NCBI GenBank assembly: GCA_024688885.1
Contig: JAILDV010000024.1
Location: 1-39,895, forward strand
Source: Bacteroidaceae bacterium
GTDB lineage: Bacteria; Bacteroidota; Bacteroidia; Bacteroidales; Bacteroidaceae
Length of the DNA: 39,895 nucleotides
Direction of reading: 5' to 3'
Part shown: piece after piece, positions 24,044 through 32,419 of the stretch
How the letters are laid out: each line of letters starts with the position of its first letter
How positions within the stretch are numbered: the stretch's first letter is position 1
The notes under the pieces: model-generated
What the model was told of the DNA's origin: nothing
Database searches by the model: none
What the model saw: only the letters and a program-made list of their open reading frames with translations
Program-made: the position numbers and the translations under genes

Positions 24044-26764
24044 TTACTCCTCAACGGCTGCCTGGGCGGCAGCCAAACGTGCGATTGGCACGCGGAATGG
24101 AGAACAAGATGCGTAATTCATGCCAACCTTAGCACAGAACTTCACAGATGAAGGTTCACCTCCGTGCTCACCGCAAATACCTGTGCGCATGCCAGGACGT
24201 ACGGCACGACCTTTCTCGACAGCCATCTTGATGAGCTGACCTACACCGTTCTGGTCGAGAACCTGGAATGGGTCAACCTTCAAGATCTTCTTCTCCAGAT
24301 AAACTGGGAGGAATGAAGCGATGTCGTCACGAGAATAACCGAAGGTCATCTGAGTGAGGTCGTTCGTTCCGAATGAGAAATACTCAGCCTCCTTAGCAAT
24401 CTTATCGGCAGTAAGGGCAGCACGTGGAATCTCAATCATCGTACCGATTTCGAATGGGATTTCAACGCCTTCCTCAGCGAATACTTCCTTAGCCACTTTC
24501 TGGATGATTTCCTTTTGCTGCTTGAGCTCATAGAGGATACCGATGAGTGGAACCATGATTTCAGGATGTGGATCGAAACCTTCCTTCTTCAACTGGCAAG
24601 CGGCACCGAGAATAGCACGTGTCTGCATAGCAGTAATTTCAGGGAAGGTGATGCCGAGACGGCAACCGCGGTGACCAAGCATTGGGTTGTTCTCTGCGAG
24701 AGAAGCCACACGCTGCTGAATAACCTTGATGTCCACACCCATAGCTTCTGCCATTTCCTGCTGACCCTTCAGGTCGTGAGGAACGAACTCGTGCAATGGT
24801 GGGTCAAGCAGACGGATGTTCACGTGAAGACCGTCCATAGCCTTGAGGATGCCGTAGAAGTCAGCCTTCTGATATGGGAGGAGCTTAGCGAGAGCCTTCT
24901 CACGACCTTCAACAGTGTCAGAAAGAATCATCTCACGCATAGCAATAATCTTCTGATCGTCAAAGAACATGTGTTCTGTACGGGTCAAGCCGATACCCTT
25001 TGCACCGAAAGCACGAGCCACCTCAGCGTCGTGTGGTGTGTCGGCGTTAGTACGTACCTGCAACTTCGTGTACTTGTCGCAGAGGTCCATAAGAGCCTTG
25101 AAGTCACCAGAGAGTTCAGCAGCCTTTGTCTGAATCTCACCAGCATATACCTGACCTGTAGAACCGTTCAGAGAGATGTAGTCACCTTCCTTGTAAGTGA
25201 CACCTTCGATTTCAACAGTCTTTGCCTTGTAATCAACGTTGATGGCACCTGCACCTGACACACAGCACTTACCCATACCACGGGCAACAACAGCTGCGTG
25301 AGAAGTCATACCACCACGTGCGGTGAGGATACCCTCTGCAGATGCCATACCAGCGAGGTCTTCTGGAGAAGTCTCGATACGAACCATAATGACCTTGTGA
25401 CCATTGGCGTGCCATTCCTGAGCATCATCAGCGTGGAACACAATCTGACCACATGCAGCACCTGGAGATGCTGGCAGACCTTGAGTGATGACCTTAGCCT
25501 TCTTCAAAGCGTCCTTATCGAACACGGGGTGAAGGAGTTCATCAAGCTTCTGTGGTTCACAACGAAGAATAGCAGTCTTTTCATCAATGAGACCTTCGCG
25601 AACGAGGTCCATAGCAATCTTCACCATTGCGGTACCAGTACGCTTACCGTTACGAGTCTGAAGGAACCAGAGTTTGCCCTCCTGTACGGTGAACTCCATG
25701 TCCTGCATATCCTTATAGTGCTTCTCCAACTTATCCTGAATGTCATTCAGTTCAGCATAGAGAGCAGGCATAGCCTCTTCCATAGATGGATACTTGGCAA
25801 CACGTTCAGCCTCAGAAATACCTGCACGCTCAGCCCAACGCTGTGAACCAATCTTGGTGATTTGCTGTGGGGTACGGATACCTGCCACCACGTCTTCACC
25901 CTGTGCGTTGATGAGGTACTCACCGTTGAAGAGGTTTTCACCATTACCAGCATCACGAGAGAAGCAAACACCTGTAGCAGATGTGTCACCCATGTTACCG
26001 AACACCATTGCCATCACAGAGACAGCTGTACCCCACTCGTCTGGAATACCTTCCATCTTACGGTAGAGGATAGCGCGCTCGTTCATCCAGCTACGGAACA
26101 CAGCACAGATAGCACCCCAAAGCTGAACGATAGGATCAGTTGGGAAGTCCTGACCGGTACGCTCCTTGATAGCCTTCTTGAAAAGTTCAACGAGTTTCTT
26201 CAGGGATTCAACAGAAAGATCCTTGTCAAGTGTCACGCCCTGCTCTTCCTTCACTTTCTCGATGATTTCCTCAAATGGGTCGATGTCTTCCTTGTTCACT
26301 GGTTTCAAACCAAGAACCACGTCACCGTACATCTGTACGAAACGACGATAAGAATCATATACAAAGTGAGGGTTACCAGTCTTTTTCACCATACCTTCAG
26401 CCACTTCGTCATTGAGACCAAGATTGAGAATAGTATCCATCATACCAGGCATGGAAGCACGTGCACCAGAACGTACACTGACAAGTAACGGGTTGTTCAC
26501 ATCACCAAACTTGCAGTTCATCAGTTTCTCAACATGAGCCACAGCGGCATTCACTTCGTCTTGAAGCAACTCCTTGATTTTGTCTTCTCCGACCTCATAA
26601 TATTCATTACAGCAATCTGTAGTGATTGTGAAGCCCGGAGGCACTGGCACACCAATGAGGTTCATCTCTGCAAGGTTTGCGCCCTTGCCACCGAGAGCCT
26701 CGCGCATCTGCGCATTACCTTCTGCCTGTCCATTGCCGAAGGTGTAAACTCTTTTTTGAGCCAT
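24044..26764 (-). CDS. ppdK: Pyruvate, phosphate dikinase
   Basis: The 906-residue protein interconverts pyruvate + ATP + phosphate and phosphoenolpyruvate + AMP + pyrophosphate. All three regions are present: an ATP-grasp-like nucleotide domain (1-350, GGKGANLAEMNLIGVPVPPGF), the central phosphohistidine domain with catalytic His489 in GGMTSHAAVVARG, and the C-terminal TIM barrel with LTRTEHMFF, GTNDLTQMTFGYSRDD and the catalytic Cys864 in GICGEHGGEPSS. Length and motifs are those of the standard PpdK. In anaerobic Bacteroidales it works with pyrophosphate-dependent glycolysis. It is transcribed alone, with a promoter at 26869-26876. Confidence 0.97.
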   Translation of the reverse strand: MAQKRVYTFGNGQAEGNAQMREALGGKGANLAEMNLIGVPVPPGFTITTDCCNEYYEVGEDKIKELLQDEVNAAVAHVEKLMNCKFGDVNNPLLVSVRSGARASMPGMMDTILNLGLNDEVAEGMVKKTGNPHFVYDSYRRFVQMYGDVVLGLKPVNKEDIDPFEEIIEKVKEEQGVTLDKDLSVESLKKLVELFKKAIKERTGQDFPTDPIVQLWGAICAVFRSWMNERAILYRKMEGIPDEWGTAVSVMAMVFGNMGDTSATGVCFSRDAGNGENLFNGEYLINAQGEDVVAGIRTPQQITKIGSQRWAERAGISEAERVAKYPSMEEAMPALYAELNDIQDKLEKHYKDMQDMEFTVQEGKLWFLQTRNGKRTGTAMVKIAMDLVREGLIDEKTAILRCEPQKLDELLHPVFDKDALKKAKVITQGLPASPGAACGQIVFHADDAQEWHANGHKVIMVRIETSPEDLAGMASAEGILTARGGMTSHAAVVARGMGKCCVSGAGAINVDYKAKTVEIEGVTYKEGDYISLNGSTGQVYAGEIQTKAAELSGDFKALMDLCDKYTKLQVRTNADTPHDAEVARAFGAKGIGLTRTEHMFFDDQKIIAMREMILSDTVEGREKALAKLLPYQKADFYGILKAMDGLHVNIRLLDPPLHEFVPHDLKGQQEMAEAMGVDIKVIQQRVASLAENNPMLGHRGCRLGITFPEITAMQTRAILGAACQLKKEGFDPHPEIMVPLIGILYELKQQKEIIQKVAKEVFAEEGVEIPFEIGTMIEIPRAALTADKIAKEAEYFSFGTNDLTQMTFGYSRDDIASFLPVYLEKKILKVDPFQVLDQNGVGQLIKMAVEKGRAVRPGMRTGICGEHGGEPSSVKFCAKVGMNYASCSPFRVPIARLAAAQAAVEE

Positions 26765-26843
26765 AACTTTTCTTTTTTAAGTTATTTAAGGTTATTAATC
26801 AATGTAAATCTCGTATCCATCAAGAAGGAAAAAACATGTTTGC

Positions 26844-26857
26844 GGGAACTCGTTCCC
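26844..26857. promoter_or_regulatory. 14-bp dyad GGGAACtcGTTCCC in the ppdK leader
   Basis: A perfect 6+6 palindrome with a 2-base centre begins about 5 bases after the inferred transcription start of ppdK. It could be a repressor site or a small leader hairpin. Confidence 0.35.
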
Positions 26858-26868
26858 AACGAATTTTG

Positions 26869-26876
26869 CAAAAATA
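26869..26876 (-). promoter_or_regulatory. Promoter -7 box TATTTTTG of ppdK
   Basis: Matches TAnnTTTG with a TTG about 17 bases further upstream on the minus strand; the leader to ATG 26764 would be about 98 bases. Confidence 0.5.
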
Positions 26877-26897
26877 ACGTATTTTGTCCAAAGCAAC

Positions 26898-26937
26898 AAA
26901 TAATTTGGCATTTTTTTGAGAAAAATGACCATTATTT
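26898..26937 (-). terminator. AT-rich imperfect hairpin overlapping the lipid kinase stop codon
   Basis: AAATAAT (26898-26904) and ATTATTT (26931-26937) pair, with a further GG-CATTTTT / AAAAATG-A-CC stem inside, interrupted by small bulges. It covers the stop codon at 26932-26934. No clear U-tract follows on the minus strand. Confidence 0.35.
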
Positions 26938-27996
26938 ATCCGAAAGCCTACGAATGAGGCCTTTCCTAATCTTCGGAATGCGTGGTCCTTTCTTCATGTT
27001 CTCTTGTATTAACTCTTCTGTTTTATTGTACATATTTTTGAATTGTTCGGTAATAAAATTCTGCACTCTTTCCTCCACTGTCGGCATTCCTTCCTCAGCA
27101 GGCGAAACGCACATAAGACCATTATGCACAATCTCCACTTCCACATTTTGATCAGTCTGCATCGGGTCACCATCATAGTGCACCACGCCTGGTCTCAAAC
27201 GGCGAACAATGGCCTTCTCGCATTGAAAAGTCTTGATACGCGAGTTTTGTTCAATTGTCCCATTAAACAATTGAATAGCCATCTGAGGAGCCTCTATCGC
27301 AAGGAAGGGTTCAATGATTGTCACATCCATCAATCCGTCCCTGACCGAAGCTGAAGGCGCAATGTAAGCATTATTGCCGTATTGGGATGCATTGGCAAAA
27401 GAAATGAGGAATGCCTTGTAAATCTGATGCACCTCTTCCCCGTCCCTATTGTTGACTATATCCAAGTCGTATGTTTCAGGATGATAGTTGAGGCTGCTGT
27501 TCAGTACATTTTCGATGTAGGACACGGGGCCTCTCTTGCCCGACTCTGCAAAACGCTGTGAAATGAATGCATCAAATCCCACACCGCATGTACAGAAAAA
27601 AGGTCGCTTGTTCACGATACCATAGTCCATCGGAAGCGTTAATCCCCTGTTAATGATTTTGATGGCGCTCAAAGGATCTGTTGGAATGCGCAAATGACGC
27701 GCAAGTCCGTTTCCCGAACCAGAGGGAATGATGGCAAGAGCTGTCTGCGTATGAATAAGTCCCGCCGCCACCTCATTCACAGTGCCATCACCACCTATCG
27801 CACATACAATGTCAGTCCCATGCACCGATGCCTGTTTCGCCAACTCCGTCGCATGTCCGACATATTCTGTTTTCATCACTTCATAGTCATACTGCGACTT
27901 GTCGAGATAGTCCTCAATCAGCCTAAGAACAAAGTTCTTTCCCGAAGTTCCCGACACAGGATTAACAATGAATACGATTCTTTTTTTGTCCGCCAT
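26932..27996 (-). CDS. Lipid kinase of the diacylglycerol/sphingosine kinase family
   Basis: The protein is 354 residues from ATG 27996 (MADKKRIVFIVNP). The DAGK catalytic domain has VNPVSGTSGK (12-20), the ATP-binding GGDGTVNEVAAG (68-79) and PSGSGNGLARHLRIP (91-105). A beta-sandwich second domain (FFCTCGVGFDAFIS, GLMDVTII) as in YegS/DgkB follows. Residues 300-354 form a charged helical tail that ends in basic residues (RKGLIRRLSDK), which could touch the membrane. The family phosphorylates diacylglycerol, ceramide or sphingosine. Its divergent neighbour is serine palmitoyltransferase, so a sphingoid substrate is a fair hypothesis, not shown by the sequence. The inferred leader is about 100 bases. 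Confidence 0.9.
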   Translation of the reverse strand: MADKKRIVFIVNPVSGTSGKNFVLRLIEDYLDKSQYDYEVMKTEYVGHATELAKQASVHGTDIVCAIGGDGTVNEVAAGLIHTQTALAIIPSGSGNGLARHLRIPTDPLSAIKIINRGLTLPMDYGIVNKRPFFCTCGVGFDAFISQRFAESGKRGPVSYIENVLNSSLNYHPETYDLDIVNNRDGEEVHQIYKAFLISFANASQYGNNAYIAPSASVRDGLMDVTIIEPFLAIEAPQMAIQLFNGTIEQNSRIKTFQCEKAIVRRLRPGVVHYDGDPMQTDQNVEVEIVHNGLMCVSPAEEGMPTVEERVQNFITEQFKNMYNKTEELIQENMKKGPRIPKIRKGLIRRLSDK

Positions 27997-28105
27997 AGAA
28001 AACAACAGCCTGTGGTTCTGTTGCAGTATCTCAACTATATTATATAATATAATGTGTATTGCAATGTCCGCTCATCAAAAAGATACCTCACTTGGAATTG
28101 CGGTG

Positions 28106-28113
28106 CAAAATTA
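28106..28113 (-). promoter_or_regulatory. Promoter -7 box TAATTTTG of the lipid kinase gene
   Basis: Matches TAnnTTTG, 109 bases before ATG 27996. The leader between them contains a CAACAG/CTGTTG hairpin near 28002-28024 on the minus strand. Confidence 0.45.
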
Positions 28114-28209
28114 CAACTTTTTTACGTCAATTTCTGTAAATACAACTATGTTTTTTGAGTTTATCGTTTTTTTTTCCGAAAAGATAAGAGTTAAACGGGC
28201 TTTTTTTAC

Positions 28210-28217
28210 TACCTTTG
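28210..28217 (+). promoter_or_regulatory. Promoter -7 box TACCTTTG of serine palmitoyltransferase
   Basis: Exact TAnnTTTG match. The inferred transcription start at about 28224 leaves a leader of about 125 bases before ATG 28349, far longer than that of most other genes in this window. No clear -33 TTG. Confidence 0.6.
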
Positions 28218-28268
28218 CATCGTTTTTGTATTAACAACAGAAAATAATCAGAACAAATAACGTGTCCC

Positions 28269-28334
28269 TTTCGGTGTCAACGGAGAACATTTCATGCGAG
28301 ATGAAACGTTTCAAACATTGACTGCAAGCCGAAA
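28269..28334 (+). promoter_or_regulatory. Structured 5' leader of serine palmitoyltransferase mRNA
   Basis: Nested complementary segments can fold as TTTCGG (28269-28274) with CCGAAA (28329-28334), GTCAA (28276-28280) with TTGAC (28318-28322), and an inner hairpin ACATTTCAT/ATGAAACGT (28287-28295 and 28301-28309, one mismatch) with a GCGAG loop. It ends 14 bases before the start codon. I do not recognise a known riboswitch class. Confidence 0.4.
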
Positions 28335-28348
28335 CGCACAATTTTATT

Positions 28349-29536
28349 ATGGGTTTATTACAACAAAGAATGAGTAAGTATAGAGAGCCGCAGAAGTACA
28401 TCAATGCGGGTGTCTATCCTTATTTCAGAGAAATTGACAGTCATCAAGACACAGAGGTGATGATGAGCGGGAAGCGAGTTCTTATGTTTGGCTCAAACTC
28501 TTACATGGGTCTAACATATGACAAGCGAATTTGCGAGGCTGCCATCAATGCAATTAAGAAATACGGCACAGGTTGTGCAGGTTCTCGTTTCTTGAACGGC
28601 ACACTTGACCTCCACATCCAGCTTGAAAAAGAACTTGCAGAATTTGTGGGTAAAGATGAAGCACTTGTTTACTCTACTGGTTTCACTGTAAACTCAGGTG
28701 TGGTGTCTTGTTTGACAGGCAGAAACGACTACATCATTGGTGATGACCGCGACCATGCTTCTATTGTTGACGGGCGTCGTCTTTCTTTCTCTCAATTCTT
28801 CCATTACAAGCACAACGACATGGAAGACCTTGAGCATCAGTTGATGCGTTGCAATGCCGACTCTCTCAAACTGATTGTTATTGACGGTCTCTTCTCTATG
28901 GAAGGCGACCTTGCCAAACTTCCCGAAATCATAGAACTCAAGAAGAAGTACAATGCCACTGTCATGGTGGACGAAGCACATGGTTTAGGTGTGTTTGGTA
29001 AGCAAGGACGTGGCGTCTGCAACCATTTCGGTGTAACAGAGGACGTTGACCTTATCATGGGCACCTTCTCCAAGAGTCTTGCTTCCATCGGTGGTTTCAT
29101 TGCTTCCGACAGCGACACCATCAACTGGTTGCGTCACAACAGCCGTACATACATTTTCAGTGCATCCAACACGCCAGCTGCAACTGCTGCTGCACTAGAA
29201 GCCATCCATATCCTCAAGTCTGAACCTGAGCGCCAGGAGAATCTTTGGAAGACAACCAACTATGCACTCGAACAGTTCAAGCAGGCAGGATTTGAAATTG
29301 GCGACACAGAAAGTCCAATCATTCCACTTTATGTGCGTGATGCATTCAAGACATTCCAAGTCACCAAGATGGCATTTGACAAGGGCGTATTCGTCAATTC
29401 AGTCGTTCCGCCAGCATGTGCTCCACAAGACACACTTATCCGTGTGGCACTGATGGCAACTCACACGAAAGAGCAGGTTGACCGTTGTGTCGCCATCCTC
29501 GTTGATGTGTTCAAGGAACTTGGGCTGTTAAAATAA
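28349..29536 (+). CDS. spt: Serine palmitoyltransferase (alpha-oxoamine synthase family)
   Basis: The 395-residue PLP enzyme is of the alpha-oxoamine synthase group (SPT, KBL, BioF, HemA). It shows SNSYMGLTYD, GSRFLNGTLDLHIQLE, the stacking His in RDHASIVDG, DEAHGLGVFGKQGRG and the PLP lysine Lys242 in GTFSKSLASIGG. The N-terminus (MGLLQQRMSKYREPQKY) and the PPACAPQDTLIRV end are as I know them from the Bacteroides sphingolipid enzyme, which condenses serine with an acyl donor to 3-ketosphinganine. Glycine C-acetyltransferase (KBL) is the main alternative. A divergent lipid kinase gene lies 352 bases away, start to start. Confidence 0.85.
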   Translation: MGLLQQRMSKYREPQKYINAGVYPYFREIDSHQDTEVMMSGKRVLMFGSNSYMGLTYDKRICEAAINAIKKYGTGCAGSRFLNGTLDLHIQLEKELAEFVGKDEALVYSTGFTVNSGVVSCLTGRNDYIIGDDRDHASIVDGRRLSFSQFFHYKHNDMEDLEHQLMRCNADSLKLIVIDGLFSMEGDLAKLPEIIELKKKYNATVMVDEAHGLGVFGKQGRGVCNHFGVTEDVDLIMGTFSKSLASIGGFIASDSDTINWLRHNSRTYIFSASNTPAATAAALEAIHILKSEPERQENLWKTTNYALEQFKQAGFEIGDTESPIIPLYVRDAFKTFQVTKMAFDKGVFVNSVVPPACAPQDTLIRVALMATHTKEQVDRCVAILVDVFKELGLLK

Positions 29537-29555
29537 CAAATACCAACAAAAAGTT

Positions 29556-29630
29556 AAAAACTAAAAACTAAAAGTTTAAGTAACTGTCCCAACGGATGGT
29601 GTATCCTTTCACTTTTAGTTTTTAGTTTTT
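29556..29630. repeat. Inverted-repeat element B with perfect 20-bp arms
   Basis: Arms 29556-29575 and 29611-29630 are perfect reverse complements (20 of 20), each built from ACTAAAA heptamers, around a 35-base loop. It lies between spt and serS and could act as a terminator or processing site. The loop end TATCCTTTC is shared with element C. Confidence 0.75.
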
Positions 29631-29655
29631 TGGTTTATCTCTTTTCAATAAAATC

Positions 29656-30969
29656 ATGCTTACACTCAAACTCATTACAGAAGAGACAGAAAGAGTCATC
29701 AAAGGTCTCGAGAAAAAGCACTTCGCTGGTGCAAAAGAAGCAGTTGAAAAAGCAATTGCCATCGACAAGCAGCGTCGTGAAGCACAAACCAAGCTTGATG
29801 CCATTCTTGCAGAAAGCAAGAAATATGCCGCACAGATTGGACAGTTGATGAAAGCCGGCAAGAAGGATGATGCTGAAGCAGCAAAGGCTGAAGTGGCAAA
29901 ACTCAAAGCATCAGCAACCGAGCTCGAAACTGTTAAGGCAAATGCAGAGCAGGAGTTGACAGCACACCTCTGCACCATTCCCAACATTCCATACGATGAA
30001 GTGCCAGAAGGTTCTTGTGCAGAAGACAATGTAGTGGTGAAGTCATCCCTTCGCGAATGTAAACCTGGTGACACCGTTGGCAATTGGGACACCATTCCCT
30101 CTAATGGCGAAGCCAAACTTCCACATTGGGAACTCGCAAAGAAGTATAACCTTATCGACTTTGACTTGGGTGTAAAAATAACAGGTGCAGGTTTCCCTGT
30201 CTATATAGGAAAAGGTGCTCAACTCCAGCGTGCCCTCATCAACTTCTTCCTTGCCGAGGCCAACAAGGCTGGCTACACTGAAATCATGCCACCAACAGTG
30301 GTGAATGCTGCATCAGGATACGGCACAGGACAGCTGCCCGATAAGGAAGGACAAATGTATCACTGCGAAGTGGACGACCTTTACCTCATCCCCACAGCAG
30401 AAGTTCCCGTCACTAACATCTACCGTGATGTCATTCTCGACGAGAAGGATCTTCCTGTCAAGAACTGCGCTTACACCCAATGTTTCCGTCGTGAAGCTGG
30501 CAGCTATGGCAAGGATGTACGTGGACTTAATCGTCTGCATGAATTCTCCAAGATTGAGATTGTGCGCATCGACACACCAGAACACTCTAAAGAGAGTCAC
30601 AAAGAGATGCTTGACCATGTGGAAGGTCTCTTGAAGAAGCTCGAATTGCCTTACCGCATTCTTCGTCTTTGCGGTGGCGACCAGAGTTTCACCTCTGCCA
30701 TCTGTTACGACTTTGAGGTGTACAGCGAAGCGCAAGGTCGTTGGCTTGAAGTTTCATCTGTCAGCAACTTCGACACCTATCAGGCAAACCGCCTCAAGTG
30801 CCGTTACCGCAATGCTGACAAGAAGGTGCAGCTCTGTCACACCCTCAACGGTTCCGCACTTGCCCTTCCCCGCATTGTTGCCTCCATTCTTGAAGACAAT
30901 CAGACGGCAGAAGGCATCCGCATTCCAAAGGCTCTCGTGCCATACACGGGATTCGAAATGATTAATTGA
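29656..30969 (+). CDS. serS: Seryl-tRNA synthetase
   Basis: The 437-residue class II synthetase charges tRNA-Ser with serine. Residues 1-110 form the long N-terminal coiled coil that holds the tRNA long arm (rich in Lys, Glu and Ala). The catalytic domain has class II motif 2 (FRREAGSYGKDVRGLNRLHEF) and motif 3 (GSALALPRIVASILEDNQ); TAEVPVTNIY forms part of the serine site. The length is close to the usual 425-430. It follows spt by 119 bases that contain inverted-repeat element B; no TAnnTTTG box is visible there. Confidence 0.97.
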   Translation: MLTLKLITEETERVIKGLEKKHFAGAKEAVEKAIAIDKQRREAQTKLDAILAESKKYAAQIGQLMKAGKKDDAEAAKAEVAKLKASATELETVKANAEQELTAHLCTIPNIPYDEVPEGSCAEDNVVVKSSLRECKPGDTVGNWDTIPSNGEAKLPHWELAKKYNLIDFDLGVKITGAGFPVYIGKGAQLQRALINFFLAEANKAGYTEIMPPTVVNAASGYGTGQLPDKEGQMYHCEVDDLYLIPTAEVPVTNIYRDVILDEKDLPVKNCAYTQCFRREAGSYGKDVRGLNRLHEFSKIEIVRIDTPEHSKESHKEMLDHVEGLLKKLELPYRILRLCGGDQSFTSAICYDFEVYSEAQGRWLEVSSVSNFDTYQANRLKCRYRNADKKVQLCHTLNGSALALPRIVASILEDNQTAEGIRIPKALVPYTGFEMIN

Positions 30970-31042
30970 AAAGCGATTGAATAAAACGCACGACAAATCG
31001 CCATTCCATTTGTTGCAACAACAATATTTGTCGAATATATAA

Positions 31043-31076
31043 AAATGATGCCATCTCCAACGAGGTGGCATCATTT
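31043..31076. terminator. Bidirectional terminator between serS and the TPR gene
   Basis: Stem AAATGATGCCATCT (31043-31056) pairs with 31063-31076 (one G-T pair) around a CCAACG loop. A-rich before and T-containing after, it can serve serS (+) and the convergent TPR gene (-), whose stop codon at 31075-31077 overlaps the stem. Confidence 0.8.
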
Positions 31077-32316
31077 ATAGTTTTTCCAAAGCTCGAAGAG
31101 ATTTTCCCCGATTCAGTTTGAAATAGGTTTCCCTAAGACCTTCAAGCCACAGGGATGTGTTATTTTCATCAAACTTTCGCGATTGCTCAAATGCAGTGCA
31201 AGCCTGACGGTAGAGTTGCGTGATAGCATTCTTCTGTTTGTTATAAGAAGGGTCAGACTTAGGCAAATTAAACTGTTCATATGTCACATGGGCTTGATGA
31301 AGGTGGATACTACCGATAGCAGCCCATGCCTCAGCGTCATCTGCCTTGATGTCAATGCACTGCTGATATGCCTGAATAGCATCATCATAGCGTTCAAGCA
31401 ACACCAGTTCAGTACCTTTCATATACCAATAGTCACGTTTTTGAGGATGAAGATTGGTCATGCGGTTTACCTTTTGCAAAGCCTGTGCATACTCTCCGTG
31501 GTCATTGTAGTGTTTAACCAGCGTGACAAAGAAATATTCCGATTCCGGATAAGCATTGAATCCATTTTCCAGATACCTGACCATTTGGATGGTGTCACCC
31601 AATTCTGCAGCAGTCTTTGCTCCTATCTCAAGCAATTGCGGACGAAGGCTTTCCTCCTTCAGACCTTCCGTCAAGTAGGTCATCACACCCCGATAGTTAT
31701 TAGAGCCGTATGCACTCAGAGTTGAGAGCACAGAAGCATCTATGATGTCATCAGGATCGGAAAGGATGGAGTTACCCTTTGCATCAACAAACACATCTGC
31801 AGATTTTGTCTGCATGTACATATCGAAAAAACGGAAGGCATCAACGTATGACTTTTTCGAGTAATAGTACTTGCCGGCATTGAACAGGTTTTTTCTGTAA
31901 GGAAGCAACATCTGCCCCACTCCACTTCGCAATTTCGGAACAGCCTTCTTGCCTTCAGCCAGCCTTGCGGCAACAGCACGTTGTTCCACGCTGTCACACT
32001 GAAGCCCTGTCACATAAAGCTCGTACATATATTTGAAAAAGCTGACAGTGTCGGGCTTTGAATTCAAATATATTTTCCTGTTCTCAACGCCGATGAGTTC
32101 ATTGATGGCATCCAGTTTGAAACGATATAATTGTGCATCCGATGCCGCTTCCGGATGCTCACGCATAGCATCAATAAGCACCTGCCGCGCCTGCGCAAAG
32201 TTTTTCTCCTTCATGCTGGTGCGGTAGGATTTGACAACGCTGGCTCTCTTGTAGGGCAGCGCGTAAGAGAATATGAACGAAAAACTAAAAACTAAAAGTA
32301 TAAGATTCTTTTTCAT
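31075..32316 (-). CDS. Secreted tetratricopeptide-repeat protein
   Basis: The protein is 413 residues from ATG 32316 (MKKNLILLVFSF); a 13-residue upstream extension lies inside a repeat element and is unlikely. A signal peptide ends near FSYALP. The rest is helical, with TPR-like units most visible at about 165-185 and 260-345 (AYPESEYFFVTLVKHYNDHGEYAQAL, YWYMKGTELVLLERYDDAIQAYQQC, AEAWAAIGSIHLHQA). TPR proteins hold partners together; the partner here is unknown. Residues 6-12 of the signal peptide are encoded by a 7-base repeat (32280-32300). The gene follows the glucan phosphorylase on the same strand, separated by inverted-repeat element C. Confidence 0.85.
   Translation of the reverse strand: MKKNLILLVFSFSFIFSYALPYKRASVVKSYRTSMKEKNFAQARQVLIDAMREHPEAASDAQLYRFKLDAINELIGVENRKIYLNSKPDTVSFFKYMYELYVTGLQCDSVEQRAVAARLAEGKKAVPKLRSGVGQMLLPYRKNLFNAGKYYYSKKSYVDAFRFFDMYMQTKSADVFVDAKGNSILSDPDDIIDASVLSTLSAYGSNNYRGVMTYLTEGLKEESLRPQLLEIGAKTAAELGDTIQMVRYLENGFNAYPESEYFFVTLVKHYNDHGEYAQALQKVNRMTNLHPQKRDYWYMKGTELVLLERYDDAIQAYQQCIDIKADDAEAWAAIGSIHLHQAHVTYEQFNLPKSDPSYNKQKNAITQLYRQACTAFEQSRKFDENNTSLWLEGLRETYFKLNRGKSLRALEKL
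32280..32300. repeat. Heptamer repeat encoding part of the TPR protein signal peptide
   Basis: The units AAAAACT, AAAAACT and AAAAGTA run consecutively. On the coding strand they specify the Leu/Val/Phe/Ser hydrophobic core of the signal peptide (residues 6-12). Confidence 0.65.
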
Positions 32317-32326
32317 ATCAAATGAG

Positions 32327-32402
32327 AAACTAAAAGTTAAAAGCTTAAAAGTCACATCCGAGCAACCGGTAACTTATCCTTTCAACTTTTAACTTTTAGT
32401 TT
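32327..32402. repeat. Inverted-repeat element C with perfect 17-bp arms
   Basis: Arms 32327-32343 and 32386-32402 are perfect reverse complements (AAACTAAAAGTTAAAAG type) around a 42-base loop, between the phosphorylase stop (32420) and the TPR gene start (32316). Its loop shares AAGT, an AAC-GG segment and TATCCTTTC with element B. Confidence 0.75.
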
Positions 32403-32419
32403 TTAGTTTCATCTGTCAA

